Positions 1 to 9,266 of a DNA stretch of 64,000 bases are shown here, piece after piece. The DNA is from Streptomyces sp. NBC_01431 (GTDB lineage Bacteria; Actinomycetota; Actinomycetes; Streptomycetales; Streptomycetaceae), in NCBI RefSeq assembly GCF_036231355.1, contig NZ_CP109496.1:2914001-2978000 (forward strand), given 5' to 3'. Each line of letters begins with the position of its first letter. The stretch's first letter is position 1. The notes under the pieces were generated by a model. It made no database searches. It was not told the DNA's origin and saw nothing but the letters and a program-made list of their open reading frames with translations. The position numbers were made by a program, and so were the translations under genes.

Positions 1-163
1 TCGCCAGGGGCGCCGGGATGGCGGCGGGAAGGCCGACCAGACCGGAGACGCCGGTGGACAGACCGGTGCCCTGGAACGAGGAGCCGAGCGTGCAGGCGGC
101 GACGGCCGAGCGGTCCGTCACTTTGGTGCTGATGAAGCTGGTGATCTCGATGTAGCTGGCCAC
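1..163 (-). CDS. N-terminal part of an unidentified protein (cut by window edge)
   Basis: A GTG start at 163 is preceded by a strong ribosome binding site (GGAGG, about 8 bases upstream). It opens a frame of 54 codons that runs off the left edge. The visible part begins VASYIEITSFISTKVTDRSA and continues into a Ser/Gly/Ala/Leu/Pro-rich stretch with one cysteine near residue 24. Third codon positions are G/C-rich as in real genes. I do not recognise the family. The length and C-terminus are unknown, so a small secreted or ribosomally made peptide and the start of a larger protein are both possible. Confidence 0.5.
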   Translation of the reverse strand, partial: MASYIEITSFISTKVTDRSAVAACTLGSSFQGTGLSTGVSGLVGLPAAIPAPLA

Positions 164-229
164 TGGTCTCGCCTCCTCTCGGCGTCTCGGGGACTTCGGC
201 CCGGGGGCCTGATCCCATGCGTATTCGGA

Positions 230-249
230 TAAGTACAGCTAAGTACAGC
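230..249. repeat. Tandem 10-bp repeat TAAGTACAGC upstream of the 163 gene
   Basis: Two perfect tandem copies of TAAGTACAGC occupy 230-239 and 240-249, about 70-85 bp upstream of the GTG at 163. One helical-turn spacing suits a regulator or promoter element for that gene. The rest of 164-342 shows no other gene. Confidence 0.4.
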
Positions 250-342
250 ACGGAGACCGGGCTTCGGAGAAGCTCCCGTTTCCGTGGTTAAGAACCTATG
301 GGGATTCCTGGGGCGGGCGCAAACTATTTTTTCGACGAGTTT

Positions 343-2526
343 TCAAGAGGTCGCCTCGTCGTCTCCGCCAGGCGTCTCACCTGCGCAGATGGCCAGGACA
401 TCGGTGCCGAAGCGGTCCAGCTTGCGGGCGCCGACGCCGGAGATCACCGCGAGCTCGTGGCCACTGGAGGGCACGGCCTCCGCGATCGCCATGAGCGTCT
501 TGTCCGTGAAGATCACGTACGGCGGCATGCCCAGCTCCTTCGCCTGGTGGGAGCGCCAGTCGCGGAGCCGCTCGTACAGCGCCTCGTCCATGTCCGAGGG
601 GCAGTCCTCGCAGCGCATCAGCTTCATCTCGCCGGCTTCGGTGAGTGTTTTCCCGCACACCCGGCACAGCACCGGCCCCCGGCGGGTGCGCTTGCGGGCG
701 GCGGGGCCGCGCTCGATGCCGCCCGCGCCACCCGCCACCGAGCGTGCCCCGCGACCCGCCGAGCCCGGCCGCAGGCCGTTGAGGAAGCGGCTGGCGCGGC
801 GGGAGGCCCGGCCCCCGGGAGAGCGCGAGAGCGACCAGGACAGCGCGAGGTGGACCCGGGCGCGGGTGACGCCGACGTACAGCAGCCGGCGCTCCTCCTC
901 GACCTGTTCGTCCGTCTTGGCGTACGTGATCGGCATCATGCCCTCGGTGAGGCCGACCAGGAACACGGCGTCCCACTCCAGGCCCTTGGCCGCGTGCAGC
1001 GAGGCGAGGGTGACGCCCTCGACGGTCGGGGCGTGCTGGGCGGCGGCGCGCTCGTCGAGCTCGGCCACCAGGTCGGAGAGGGTCGCGCCCGGCTTGGCCC
1101 GCTCGTAGTCCTCGGCGAGGCGGACCAGGGCGGCAAGCGACTCCCACTTGTCGCGGACGGCTCCCGAGCCCGCCGGGGCCACGGCCGTCCAGCCCTTGGT
1201 GCCGAGCACCGCCCGCACCTGGGACGGAAGGTCCACGGCGTCATCCAGCAGCGAGTCGTTGCCCCCGGCGCGGGCGGCGCCGCGCAGGGCGATGCCGGCC
1301 TCCCTGACCTCGGGCCGCTCGAAGAACCGCTCGGCGCCACGCAGCTGGTAGGCCACGCCCGCGTCCGCGAGGGCCTGCTCGTAGATCTCGGACTGGGCGT
1401 TGATGCGGTAGAGCACGGCGATCTGGCCGGCCGAGACCCCGGAGGCGATGAGGTCGCGGATGCGCCGGGCGACGCCCTCGGCCTCGGCGGGCTCGTCGCC
1501 GTACTCCGTATAGACCGGCTCGGGCCCCGCCTCGCGCTGTGAGACCAGTTCGAGCCGGTGCTCGGCGGCGCGGCCGCTCGCCTGGCCGAGCAGCCCGTTG
1601 GCGAGGTGCACCACCTGGGGGGTGGAGCGGTAGTCCCGCACCAGCTTCACCACGGTCGCGCCCGGGTGGCGGGTGCGGAAGTTCAGCAGGTGGTCGGGGG
1701 TGGCGCCGGTGAAGGAGTAGATGGTCTGGCTGGCGTCGCCGACGACGCACAGGTTGTCCCGCTCGCCCAGCCACAGTTCCAGGAGGCGCTGCTGGAGGGG
1801 GCTGACGTCCTGGTACTCGTCCACCACGAAGTGCTGGTACTGGCGGCGGATCTGGTCCGCGATGTCGTGCCGGTCCTGGAGCACGCCGACCGTGAGCAGC
1901 AGCACGTCCTCGAAGTCGATCACGCCGCGGTCCTGTTTGAGCTGCTCGTACATCGCGTAGATCTGGGCGATCTCGGCTGGGTCGCGGGGCGCGTCCCGGT
2001 GCAGTTTGGCGGCGGCCGCCGGGTAGTCGGCGGGCACGGTCTGGGTGACCTTGGCCCATTCGATCTCGCCCGTCACATCGCGCAGTTCGTTGCGGTCGAG
2101 CCGGATCCGGCAGCGGGCGCCCGCCTCGGCGACCAGTTGGACCTTGCGCTCGACGAGCCGGGGCAGCTCGCCGCCGACCGCCTTGGGCCAGAAGTACTGG
2201 AGCTGGCGCAGCGCGGCGGAGTGGAAGGTGCGGGCCTGGACGCCGCCCGCGCCGAGCTGGCGCAGCCGGCCGCGCATCTCGCCGGCCGCGCGGTTGGTGA
2301 ACGTGACGGCCAGCACGCTGGACGGCTGGAGGATCCCGGCGCGCACCCCGTAGGCGATCCGGTGGGTGATCGCGCGGGTCTTGCCGGTGCCGGCGCCGGC
2401 CAGCACGCACACCGGGCCGTTCAGGGCCGTCGCGACCTCGCGCTGCTCGGGGTCGAGCCCGTCGAGCACCGCGTCGGCCGTCTCGGGGACCTGCGGGAAG
2501 AGAGTGGAGTGCGTTGCTGCTGTCAC
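343..2526 (-). CDS. uvrD2: ATP-dependent DNA helicase UvrD2 (SF1A, with HRDC domain)
   Basis: Superfamily 1 3'-to-5' DNA helicase of about 727 residues. Walker A GAGTGKT lies near residues 44-50, the DEYQD Walker B box about a third of the way in, and the late SF1 motif VGVTRAR follows. The C-terminus carries a four-cysteine knuckle (CRVCG, then CEDC) and an HRDC domain in the last 70 residues, the layout of actinobacterial UvrD2. I chose the GTG at 2526, whose product starts VTAATHSTLF; an upstream in-frame start at 2574 adds 16 residues that look non-coding. The mycoredoxin gene is divergent from it, an arrangement also seen at Rv3198c/Rv3198A. Confidence 0.93.
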   Translation of the reverse strand: MTAATHSTLFPQVPETADAVLDGLDPEQREVATALNGPVCVLAGAGTGKTRAITHRIAYGVRAGILQPSSVLAVTFTNRAAGEMRGRLRQLGAGGVQARTFHSAALRQLQYFWPKAVGGELPRLVERKVQLVAEAGARCRIRLDRNELRDVTGEIEWAKVTQTVPADYPAAAAKLHRDAPRDPAEIAQIYAMYEQLKQDRGVIDFEDVLLLTVGVLQDRHDIADQIRRQYQHFVVDEYQDVSPLQQRLLELWLGERDNLCVVGDASQTIYSFTGATPDHLLNFRTRHPGATVVKLVRDYRSTPQVVHLANGLLGQASGRAAEHRLELVSQREAGPEPVYTEYGDEPAEAEGVARRIRDLIASGVSAGQIAVLYRINAQSEIYEQALADAGVAYQLRGAERFFERPEVREAGIALRGAARAGGNDSLLDDAVDLPSQVRAVLGTKGWTAVAPAGSGAVRDKWESLAALVRLAEDYERAKPGATLSDLVAELDERAAAQHAPTVEGVTLASLHAAKGLEWDAVFLVGLTEGMMPITYAKTDEQVEEERRLLYVGVTRARVHLALSWSLSRSPGGRASRRASRFLNGLRPGSAGRGARSVAGGAGGIERGPAARKRTRRGPVLCRVCGKTLTEAGEMKLMRCEDCPSDMDEALYERLRDWRSHQAKELGMPPYVIFTDKTLMAIAEAVPSSGHELAVISGVGARKLDRFGTDVLAICAGETPGGDDEATS

Positions 2527-2783
2527 CCCGCCATGCTGCCAGGTCGGCGGGGACGGATGCGCCGCGTTGTCCACAGGGGGCGCCCGCAGTCGTACTAATC
2601 CGAACCCGGCGCCCGGCCGCGCCCGGTCACCGGCCCGCCTGCGACCGGCCCGAAGCGGGCAGGCCCGCCGTCATTGGCGATTGGGTCACATACGGGAATG
2701 GCGACCGGATCCCGTACGTTCTACGGCCTGCGGGACCGCATTCGGCGGGGGCGCATTCGGCGATACAGAGGAGCGCGAGAGAC

Positions 2784-3026
2784 ATGCCGGGCACTGTGAC
2801 GATGTACAGCACCACCTGGTGCGGCTATTGCCAGCGGCTGAAGAAGCAGATGGACCGCGAGGGCATCGCGTACACCGAGGTCAACATCGAGCACGACTCC
2901 GAGTCGGCGGCGTTCGTGGAGAAGGCCAACGGCGGCAACCAGACGGTCCCCACCGTCCTCTTCCACGACGGCTCGACGCTCACCAACCCGTCGCTCGCGC
3001 AGGTCAAGCAGAAGATCGGCGTCTGA
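2784..3026 (+). CDS. mrx1: Mycoredoxin (glutaredoxin-like, CGYC)
   Basis: Small cytoplasmic thioredoxin-fold protein of 80 residues. The active site is CGYC at residues 13-16 (preceded by YSTTW) and the cis-proline motif TVPTV follows. The family reduces mixed disulfides with mycothiol in actinobacteria. ATG 2784 has GAGGAG upstream with proper spacing; the frame is open further 5' but that part has non-coding composition. It is divergent from uvrD2 and convergent with nudC, with a hairpin between the latter two. The pairing with uvrD2 matches M. tuberculosis Rv3198A, which supports Mrx1 rather than a generic glutaredoxin. Confidence 0.88.
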   Translation: MPGTVTMYSTTWCGYCQRLKKQMDREGIAYTEVNIEHDSESAAFVEKANGGNQTVPTVLFHDGSTLTNPSLAQVKQKIGV

Positions 3027-3048
3027 CGCCGGTCGGCCCCACGCTCTG

Positions 3049-3086
3049 CCGAAGGCCCCGTCCGCATGCCGGATAGGGGCCTTCGG
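3049..3086. terminator. Hairpin terminator between convergent mrx1 and nudC
   Basis: An 11-bp perfect stem (3049-3059 with 3076-3086, CCGAAGGCCCC) and a 16-nt loop lie between the two convergent stop codons. It can serve both strands. Confidence 0.7.
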
Positions 3087-3127
3087 TGTGGGCGGACCGG
3101 GTCGGTGGGTCCCTTCGCACGAACGGG

Positions 3128-4090
3128 TCAGTGGGTCGGCCTCGGGAGGGGCTCGCCGTACCAGAGCTCGATGAGCCGGGCCGCGATCGAGATGCCGTAC
3201 GGCGGCAGGACCTCGCCGGACACGAAGGCGGCGGCCAGGTCTTCGCGGGAGAACCAGCGGGCCTCGTGGATCTCCTCGCCGTCCACGTTGATCTCGGACG
3301 AGGTGGCCTGCGCCATGAAGCCGAGCATGAGGCTGGACGGGAAGGGCCAGGGCTGGCTGGCCACGTACTCGACCGGGCCGACGGTGACTCCGGCCTCCTC
3401 GAAGACCTCGCGGCGGACCGACTGCTCGATGGATTCGCCCGGCTCGACGAAGCCCGCCAGGGTGGAGAAACGGCCTTCGGGCCAGTGGACCTGGCGGCCG
3501 AGCAGCGCGCGGTCGTGCTCGTCGGTGACCAGCATGATGACCGCGGGGTCGGTGCGCGGGTAGTGCTCGGCTCCGCAGGCCGGGCAACGGCGGATGTGTC
3601 CGGCCGCCGCGATGACGGTGCGCTCGCCACAGCGGGAGCAGAACCGGTGCAGGCGCTGCCAGTTCTCCAGGGCGACCGCGTGCACCAGCAGACCCGCGTC
3701 GCGGGGCGACAGGAGCAGCCCCGCCTCGCGCAGCCCGGCCGGGCGGGCCGACTGGTCCATGCGGCCGGGCAGGGCGTCCTTCTGGAGGGCGAAGTAGCTG
3801 ACGCCGTCCTCGTCGGTGCCCAGGAAGTAGCGGTGGGTCTCGGTGACCGGGGCCTCGAAGGCCGGGGTCATGACGAGCTCGGTGCGGCCCTCGGGGGTGT
3901 CGTCGATCAGGGCCTGGCCGCCCGACACCACGAACACCCGGGTCATCGGGTGGCTCCAGGCTGCCGCCAGCCAGGCCTCGTCGAGGCGGTGGTGGGCGGC
4001 ACGGTCGATGCCGCTGTACTCGGTGAGGCCGATGGGCGTGGCGAGCCCGGTCGGCCGGTCCGTGATGGTTTCACTGCTGGTGGTGCTCAC
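3128..4090 (-). CDS. nudC: NAD(H) diphosphatase NudC (NUDIX)
   Basis: NUDIX hydrolase that cleaves NADH/NAD to NMN(H) and AMP and, in this family, can remove NAD caps from RNA. It has an N-terminal NudC domain, a zinc ribbon (CSRCG, then CPACG) and a complete Nudix box beginning GFVEPGESIEQSVRREV and ending FEEAGV, followed by the NudC signature SQPWPFPSSLM. I prefer the GTG at 4090 (product VSTTSSETITDRP, about 320 residues) because a GGAAG lies five bases upstream. A TTG at 4102 is in frame but sits directly against its possible ribosome binding site. Confidence 0.9.
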   Translation of the reverse strand: MSTTSSETITDRPTGLATPIGLTEYSGIDRAAHHRLDEAWLAAAWSHPMTRVFVVSGGQALIDDTPEGRTELVMTPAFEAPVTETHRYFLGTDEDGVSYFALQKDALPGRMDQSARPAGLREAGLLLSPRDAGLLVHAVALENWQRLHRFCSRCGERTVIAAAGHIRRCPACGAEHYPRTDPAVIMLVTDEHDRALLGRQVHWPEGRFSTLAGFVEPGESIEQSVRREVFEEAGVTVGPVEYVASQPWPFPSSLMLGFMAQATSSEINVDGEEIHEARWFSREDLAAAFVSGEVLPPYGISIAARLIELWYGEPLPRPTH

Positions 4091-4162
4091 AGGTGCTTCC
4101 AACTCCCCCGGGTGGATGGTGTGTTCAGCGATGTCTGTCAGCCGGTGGCTCAGGCTGGTGGT

Positions 4163-5602
4163 TCAGGCTGTCGTGGCGGCCGGGGTGCCCGGCGCACCGG
4201 ATCCGAGGTCGCTCCACAGGTGGGCGGTGGTCTCGACGCCCTTGAACAGAAGGTCCAGTTCGATCTTCTCGTTGGGGGCGTGCCAGCCGTCGGAGGGGAC
4301 CGAGATCCCGAGGAAGAGGACGGGCGCGGCCAGCACGTCCTGGAGGTCGGCGGCGGGGCCCGAGCCTCCCTCACGGGTGAAGCGGACCTTCTTGCCGAAG
4401 GCCTCGCCCATGGCGCGTACGACCGACCGCAGTGCCGGGTGGCCGAGCGGGGTCAGACAGGGACGGGTGCCCGCGCTCCAGGTGATCTCATGCCCGATCC
4501 CGGCGGGGACCCGCTCGGCGACCCAGGCCGTGACGAGCTTCTCGATCCGCTCGGGGTCCTGGCCCGCGACCAGGCGGAACGACAGCTTCACCATCGCCGA
4601 CGAGGGGATGATCGTCTTGCCGCCGGGGCCCTGGTAGCCGCCGCCGATGCCGTTGACCTCGGCGGTCGGGCGGGCCCAGAGCCGCTCAAGGGTGGAGAAC
4701 CCGGCCTCGCCGACGGCCGCCCCCGACTTGGCGGTGCGCAGCCATTCGGCCTCGTCGAAGGGGAGCTCCGCGAACAGCTCGCGCTCGGCGTCGGTCAGCT
4801 CGGCGACGCCGTCGTAGAAACCCGGCACGGTGACGCGCTCCTCGGCGTCGTGCAGGGCAGCGACCAGGCGGGCGGCGGCCGTCGCCGGGTTGGGCACGGC
4901 ACCGCCGAAGGAGCCGGAGTGGATGTCCTGGGCGGGGCCGTACAGCCGGATCTCGCACTCCGCGAGGCCGCGCATGCCGGTACAGACGGTGGGGGTGTCC
5001 TTCGACCACATGCCGGTGTCGGACACGATCACCGTGTCGGCCGCGAGGCGCTCGGCGTGCTGCTCGACCAGGGCCCGGAAGTGCGGCGAACCGGACTCCT
5101 CCTCGCCCTCGATCAGGAGCTTCAGGTTGACGGCGGGGGCGGTGCGGCCGGTGGCGGCCAGGTGTGCGCGGACCCCGAGGGTGTGGAAGAACACCTGGCC
5201 CTTGTCGTCGGCGGCGCCCCGCGCATACATCCGGCCGTCGGTGATGACCGGCTCGAACGGGTCGGTGTGCCAGCCGTCCTCGCGGGCCGCGGGCTGCACG
5301 TCGTGGTGTCCGTACACCAGGACGGTGGGCGCGCCCGGCTCACCGGACGGCCACTCGGCGTAGACGGCCGGGGCGCCCGGGGTTGGGAGGATCTCGGCGA
5401 CCGGGAACCCGGTCTCCCTGAGCTTGGCGGCGAGCCAGTCGGCGCTGCGCCGTACGTCCGCGTCGTGGTCGGGCTGGGCCGACACGGACGGGATGCGCAG
5501 CCACTGTGCGAGGTCGCCGAGGAAGGCGGCACGGTGCTGCTCGATGTACGTGCGCACCGTCTCGGTGGCGGTCTGGACGGCGCTGTCCGGGGTCTCGCTC
5601 AT
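4163..5602 (-). CDS. M20-family metallodipeptidase
   Basis: Zinc dipeptidase of 479 residues in the CNDP-like M20 group, probably cytoplasmic (no signal peptide). Metal and catalytic motifs are in place: GHHDVQP (about 98-104), the bridging Asp in RGAADDKG (132), and EGEEES (165-170) with the general-base Glu. The ATG at 5602 gives the product MSETPDSAVQTATETV. It ends 72 bases before the nudC start and begins 10 bases after the adnB stop, so it may be transcribed with the adnAB operon. The substrate cannot be told from sequence. Confidence 0.88.
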   Translation of the reverse strand: MSETPDSAVQTATETVRTYIEQHRAAFLGDLAQWLRIPSVSAQPDHDADVRRSADWLAAKLRETGFPVAEILPTPGAPAVYAEWPSGEPGAPTVLVYGHHDVQPAAREDGWHTDPFEPVITDGRMYARGAADDKGQVFFHTLGVRAHLAATGRTAPAVNLKLLIEGEEESGSPHFRALVEQHAERLAADTVIVSDTGMWSKDTPTVCTGMRGLAECEIRLYGPAQDIHSGSFGGAVPNPATAAARLVAALHDAEERVTVPGFYDGVAELTDAERELFAELPFDEAEWLRTAKSGAAVGEAGFSTLERLWARPTAEVNGIGGGYQGPGGKTIIPSSAMVKLSFRLVAGQDPERIEKLVTAWVAERVPAGIGHEITWSAGTRPCLTPLGHPALRSVVRAMGEAFGKKVRFTREGGSGPAADLQDVLAAPVLFLGISVPSDGWHAPNEKIELDLLFKGVETTAHLWSDLGSGAPGTPAATTA

Positions 5603-5612
5603 GTCCTTGAGC

Positions 5613-8600
5613 CTATCCGCCCGGAGGTGGTGGCTCGTCCTGCGGTCCGCTCCTCGGACTGCGCCCGAGCAGGATGTCCTCCAGCTCCGCGCGGCCCGGC
5701 AGCCGGGCCGGGCGCACCGTCTCACCTGTGCGTACGTACACGAACGAGGCCTCCACCGCCTCCAGCGGGATGCCCAGCTGCTCGGCCCAGGCGACCCGGT
5801 AGACCGCCAGCTGGAGGGGGTCGGCGGTGGCTTCGCGTCCGGTCTTCCAGTCCACGATCTCGTACCTGGCGAAGGCTCCGTCGCCCTCCTTGTACACGGC
5901 GTCGATCCGGCCCCGGACCACCCGGCCCGCGAGGGCCAGCTGGATCGGGGCCTCGGTGCGAAATGGGGTGCGGGTCGCGTACGGACTGCGCTCGAAGGCC
6001 TCTTTGAGGGCGGCGAGGTCCCGCTCGTCCGCGATGTCGGCCTCGCTGTCGTCCGCCCCGGGCAGCTCGTCGGGGCCGAGCATGGGCAGCGGGAGCTCCT
6101 CGAAGCGGGACTCCACCCAGGCGTGGAACCGGGTGCCCCGGCGGGCGGCCGGCTGCGGGCGGCGCGGCATGGGGCGGGCCAGGTCCTTGGCGAAGCCGTC
6201 GGGGTCGGCGGCGAGCCGCAACAGCTCGGACGCGGTGAGGGAGGACGGCACCGGAACGTCGCGGGTGGTGGCGCGGGCCCGCCGGAGTTCGGTGGTGAGC
6301 GCCTCCAGGTCGCGGTCCCAGGAATGCAGGGTGCGGCGGTCCTCGGGGGCGAGGCGTGGGGCGGGGATCGCCACGGGAGCGGGAGCGGGAGCATGTTCGC
6401 GGGCGCCGGTGTCGGTGCCGGGGGCGCTGCGGGCGTGCTCGGGCCGGGATTGTGCGACGTGGGCTTCGCCCAGCGGGCCGAGCTCGGCGGCCGGGACACC
6501 GTGCGCCCCGGTGGCCGGGCGCTCCTTGGGCAGCAGGTCCCAGTCGTCGGCCAGTTCGGCGGAATCGGCCGGATCGGCGGGGGCGTCGAACTCCTCGTCG
6601 TCCGGAGGGAACGGTTCACCCTCGTAAGGCGCCTCGCCGTCCGGCGGGGACAGCTCGCCCTCGTAAGACAGCTCGCCGTCCGGCGGGGACAGCTCGCCCT
6701 CGTAAGACAGCTCGTCGCCCAAAGGGAACGGCTCGCCCTCGTAAGAGGTGTCGTCGGACGCCGACTCCCTCGCTGCCTGGGCCGCCGCCCCCGCCGCCAA
6801 GTGGGCCAGGACCCGCTCGGCCGCGGCGCGGCGGCGGGCCAGGGACGCCGGGTCCAGGGGGAGTGGCCAGGCGTGGCTGGACGCGGACTCGTGGAGGGCC
6901 GGGTTCTCGGCGCCCTCGGCGGGTTCGTCCGCCCACGCCTCGATCTCACCGTGGCCGGCCGCGCAGTGCTCGTACAGCGCGTGCAGGAAGGCGGAGGGGC
7001 CCCGGGGCTTCTTCTGGCTGGGGCCCCACCAGTGGCCGGAGCCGAGGAGCAGGGTGCGGGGACGGGTGAACGTGACGTATCCCAGGCGCAGTTCCTCGGT
7101 GTGCTGGTGGTCCTTCATGGCCTCCTTGAAGGACTTGAGGCCCTTGGCGTCCCACTCCTCGACGGCGGGAAGCGTCAGGGCGTCGCCGCGCAGCGCGTGC
7201 GGCAGGACCTTGGCCTGGGCGGTCCAGGCCTCCCTCGACTGGGTGGAGGGGAACGTCGCGGTGACCAGACCGGGGACGGCGACCACGTCCCATTCCAGGC
7301 CCTTGGACTTGTGGGCGGTGAGGACCTTCACCGTGTTCTCGCCGCCGGGCAGCGCGTTGTCCAGGCCCTTCTCGTACTGGGCGGCCGTCCGCAGGAAGCC
7401 GAGGAAGGCGAGCAGGGACGCCTCGCCGTCGAGCGCGGCGAAGCCGGCCGCCGTGTCGAGGAACCCGGAGAGCGTCTCGCGACGGCGGGCGGCCAGCGCG
7501 TGCGGCGACGCCGAGAGTTCGACTTCGAGGCCCGTGACGGTCAGGACGCGGTGCAGTACGTCCATGAGCGGATCGGCGAGCGAGCGGCGCAGGTCGCGCA
7601 GTTCGGCGGCGAGCCGGGCGAAGCGGACGCGGGCCTCGGCGGAGAAGGGGAGTTCGTCGTCCCCGGTGCTTTCGAGGAAGGTGTCCAGGGCGTCGGCCAG
7701 CGAGATCACCTCGGCCGGGTCGACGCCCTCCACGGCGTCGGCGAGACGCTGGTCGGGGTCGTCGGTACCGCTCGGTGCGCGCCGTACCAGGTTGCGGGCG
7801 CGGCGGCCGAGCAGCGCCAGGTCCCGGGGGCCGATGCGCCAGCGCGGGCCGGTCAGGATCCGTACCAGGGAGGCGTTGGCGCCCGGGTCCTGGAGGACTT
7901 CGCAGACCGCCACGAGGTCGGCGACCTCGGGCAGGTGGAGGAGACCGGAGAGGCCGACGACCTCGACGGGCACGTCGCGGGCCACCAGCGCGCCCTGGAT
8001 CTGCGGGAAGTCGCCCGCCGTACGGCACAGGACGGCGATCTCGCCGGGCGCCTTGCCGGTGCGCACCAGGTGGGCGATCGAGTCGGCGAGCCACTCGATC
8101 TCCTGCTCGTGGGTGTCGAGCAGGGCGATGCGGACGCTGCCGTCCCGCTCGGCGCCGGGCGCCGGGCGCAGCGCCTCGACCCCTTCGTGCATCGAACGCA
8201 GCGGCGCGGCAAGGGAGTTGGCGAGATCCAGGAGGCGGCCGCCGCTGCGGCGGTTCTCGGAGAGGGAGTATCGGGTGGCGGGGGTGCCGTCGGCGTACGG
8301 GAAGTGGCGGGGGAAGTCGTCGAGGTTGGCGACCGAGGCGCCGCGCCAGCCGTAGATGGCCTGGCAGGGGTCGCCGACCGCGGTCACGGCGTGGCCGGTG
8401 CCGCCGCCGAAGAGCGCGGCAAGTAGTCGGCGCTGGGCGACGGAGGTGTCCTGGTACTCGTCCAGGAGCACCACCTTGAACTCCTCGCGCAGGATCCGGC
8501 CGACCTCGGGCCGGGTGAGGGCGAGCTCGGCGGACAGTGCGATCTGGTCGCCGAAGTCCAGCAGGTCGCGGCTCTTCTTGGCGGCGCGGTAGCGGGTGGT

Positions 8601-9266
8601 GAGGTCCAGCAGTTCGAGCCGGGCCGCGGCGGCCTCGGGGACCTTGCGCAGATCGGCGTTGGTGAGCTTGGCGCTCTCCAGGGTGCGCCGCAGGTCCCGG
8701 TCGTACGCGGCGAGCTGTTCGGGTCGTACGAGGTGTTCCGCGAGCTCGGCGTCGAGCGCGAGGAGGTCGCTGACCAGGGAGGCGAACGACTTGGTCAACG
8801 TCGGGTACGGGCCCGGGGCCTCGCGGAGCACGCGGGCGGCGAGCTGGAAGCGGGTGGCGTCGGCGAGCAGCCGGGATGTGGGCTCCAGGCCTATGCGCAG
8901 GCCGTGGTCGGTCAGGAGCCGGCCGGCGAAGGCGTGGTACGTGGAGATGCCGGGCTCGCCCTGCTCCGGGTCCGGGGCGTCCGGGTCGGTGATGCCCGCC
9001 CTGATCAGCGCGGTGCGCACGCGGTCGGCGAGCTCGCCCGCGGCCTTGTTGGTGAAGGTCAGGCCCAGGACCTGCTCGGGTGCGACCTGGCCGGTGCCCA
9101 CCAGCCACACGACGCGGGCCGCCATGACCGTGGTCTTGCCGGAGCCGGCTCCGGCCACGATGACCTGCGGGGCGGGCGGGGCAATGATACAGGCCGTCTG
9201 CTCCGGGGTGAAGGGGATGCCGAGCAGCTCTTTGAGCTGCTCGGGGTCGCTGAGGTGGGTGGGCAC
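5613..9266 (-). CDS. adnB: AdnB: helicase-nuclease subunit of the AdnAB recombination complex
   Basis: Large UvrD-like motor joined to a RecB-type nuclease, about 1217 residues. Walker A GAGSGKT is near the N-terminus, then LLDEYQDTS (Walker B) and helicase motifs to about residue 800. A low-complexity acidic linker follows. The C-terminal nuclease has GTRFHAWVE, GRIDAVYK and IVDWKTG, the His/Asp/Asp-x-Lys set. AdnAB resects double-strand breaks in actinobacteria; the downstream partner in mycobacteria (Rv3201c) is AdnB. Start choice is uncertain: GTG 9266 (VPTHLSDPEQL) has no clear ribosome binding site, and further upstream the frame runs through an interspersed repeat. Confidence 0.88.
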   Translation of the reverse strand: MPTHLSDPEQLKELLGIPFTPEQTACIIAPPAPQVIVAGAGSGKTTVMAARVVWLVGTGQVAPEQVLGLTFTNKAAGELADRVRTALIRAGITDPDAPDPEQGEPGISTYHAFAGRLLTDHGLRIGLEPTSRLLADATRFQLAARVLREAPGPYPTLTKSFASLVSDLLALDAELAEHLVRPEQLAAYDRDLRRTLESAKLTNADLRKVPEAAAARLELLDLTTRYRAAKKSRDLLDFGDQIALSAELALTRPEVGRILREEFKVVLLDEYQDTSVAQRRLLAALFGGGTGHAVTAVGDPCQAIYGWRGASVANLDDFPRHFPYADGTPATRYSLSENRRSGGRLLDLANSLAAPLRSMHEGVEALRPAPGAERDGSVRIALLDTHEQEIEWLADSIAHLVRTGKAPGEIAVLCRTAGDFPQIQGALVARDVPVEVVGLSGLLHLPEVADLVAVCEVLQDPGANASLVRILTGPRWRIGPRDLALLGRRARNLVRRAPSGTDDPDQRLADAVEGVDPAEVISLADALDTFLESTGDDELPFSAEARVRFARLAAELRDLRRSLADPLMDVLHRVLTVTGLEVELSASPHALAARRRETLSGFLDTAAGFAALDGEASLLAFLGFLRTAAQYEKGLDNALPGGENTVKVLTAHKSKGLEWDVVAVPGLVTATFPSTQSREAWTAQAKVLPHALRGDALTLPAVEEWDAKGLKSFKEAMKDHQHTEELRLGYVTFTRPRTLLLGSGHWWGPSQKKPRGPSAFLHALYEHCAAGHGEIEAWADEPAEGAENPALHESASSHAWPLPLDPASLARRRAAAERVLAHLAAGAAAQAARESASDDTSYEGEPFPLGDELSYEGELSPPDGELSYEGELSPPDGEAPYEGEPFPPDDEEFDAPADPADSAELADDWDLLPKERPATGAHGVPAAELGPLGEAHVAQSRPEHARSAPGTDTGAREHAPAPAPVAIPAPRLAPEDRRTLHSWDRDLEALTTELRRARATTRDVPVPSSLTASELLRLAADPDGFAKDLARPMPRRPQPAARRGTRFHAWVESRFEELPLPMLGPDELPGADDSEADIADERDLAALKEAFERSPYATRTPFRTEAPIQLALAGRVVRGRIDAVYKEGDGAFARYEIVDWKTGREATADPLQLAVYRVAWAEQLGIPLEAVEASFVYVRTGETVRPARLPGRAELEDILLGRSPRSGPQDEPPPPGG
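6591..6746 (-). repeat. Four 39-bp (13-residue) repeats inside adnB
   Basis: The codons for YEGE recur every 39 bp (near 6615, 6654, 6693 and 6732), giving four imperfect 13-residue units of the form SYEGELSPPDGEL. They form an acidic, Pro-rich linker between the motor and nuclease halves of AdnB. The two central units are nearly identical at DNA level, indicating recent expansion. Confidence 0.8.

Noticed and set aside
298..1542. 414-residue plus-strand frame opposite uvrD2
   Set aside because: Antisense shadow of uvrD2; product is Gly/Arg/Ala/His-rich with no motif, while the minus frame holds full helicase motifs.
3086..8426. Plus-strand frames of about 973 and 1000 residues opposite nudC, the dipeptidase and adnB
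   Set aside because: High-GC antisense frames; no domains, and the opposite strand has complete conserved genes.
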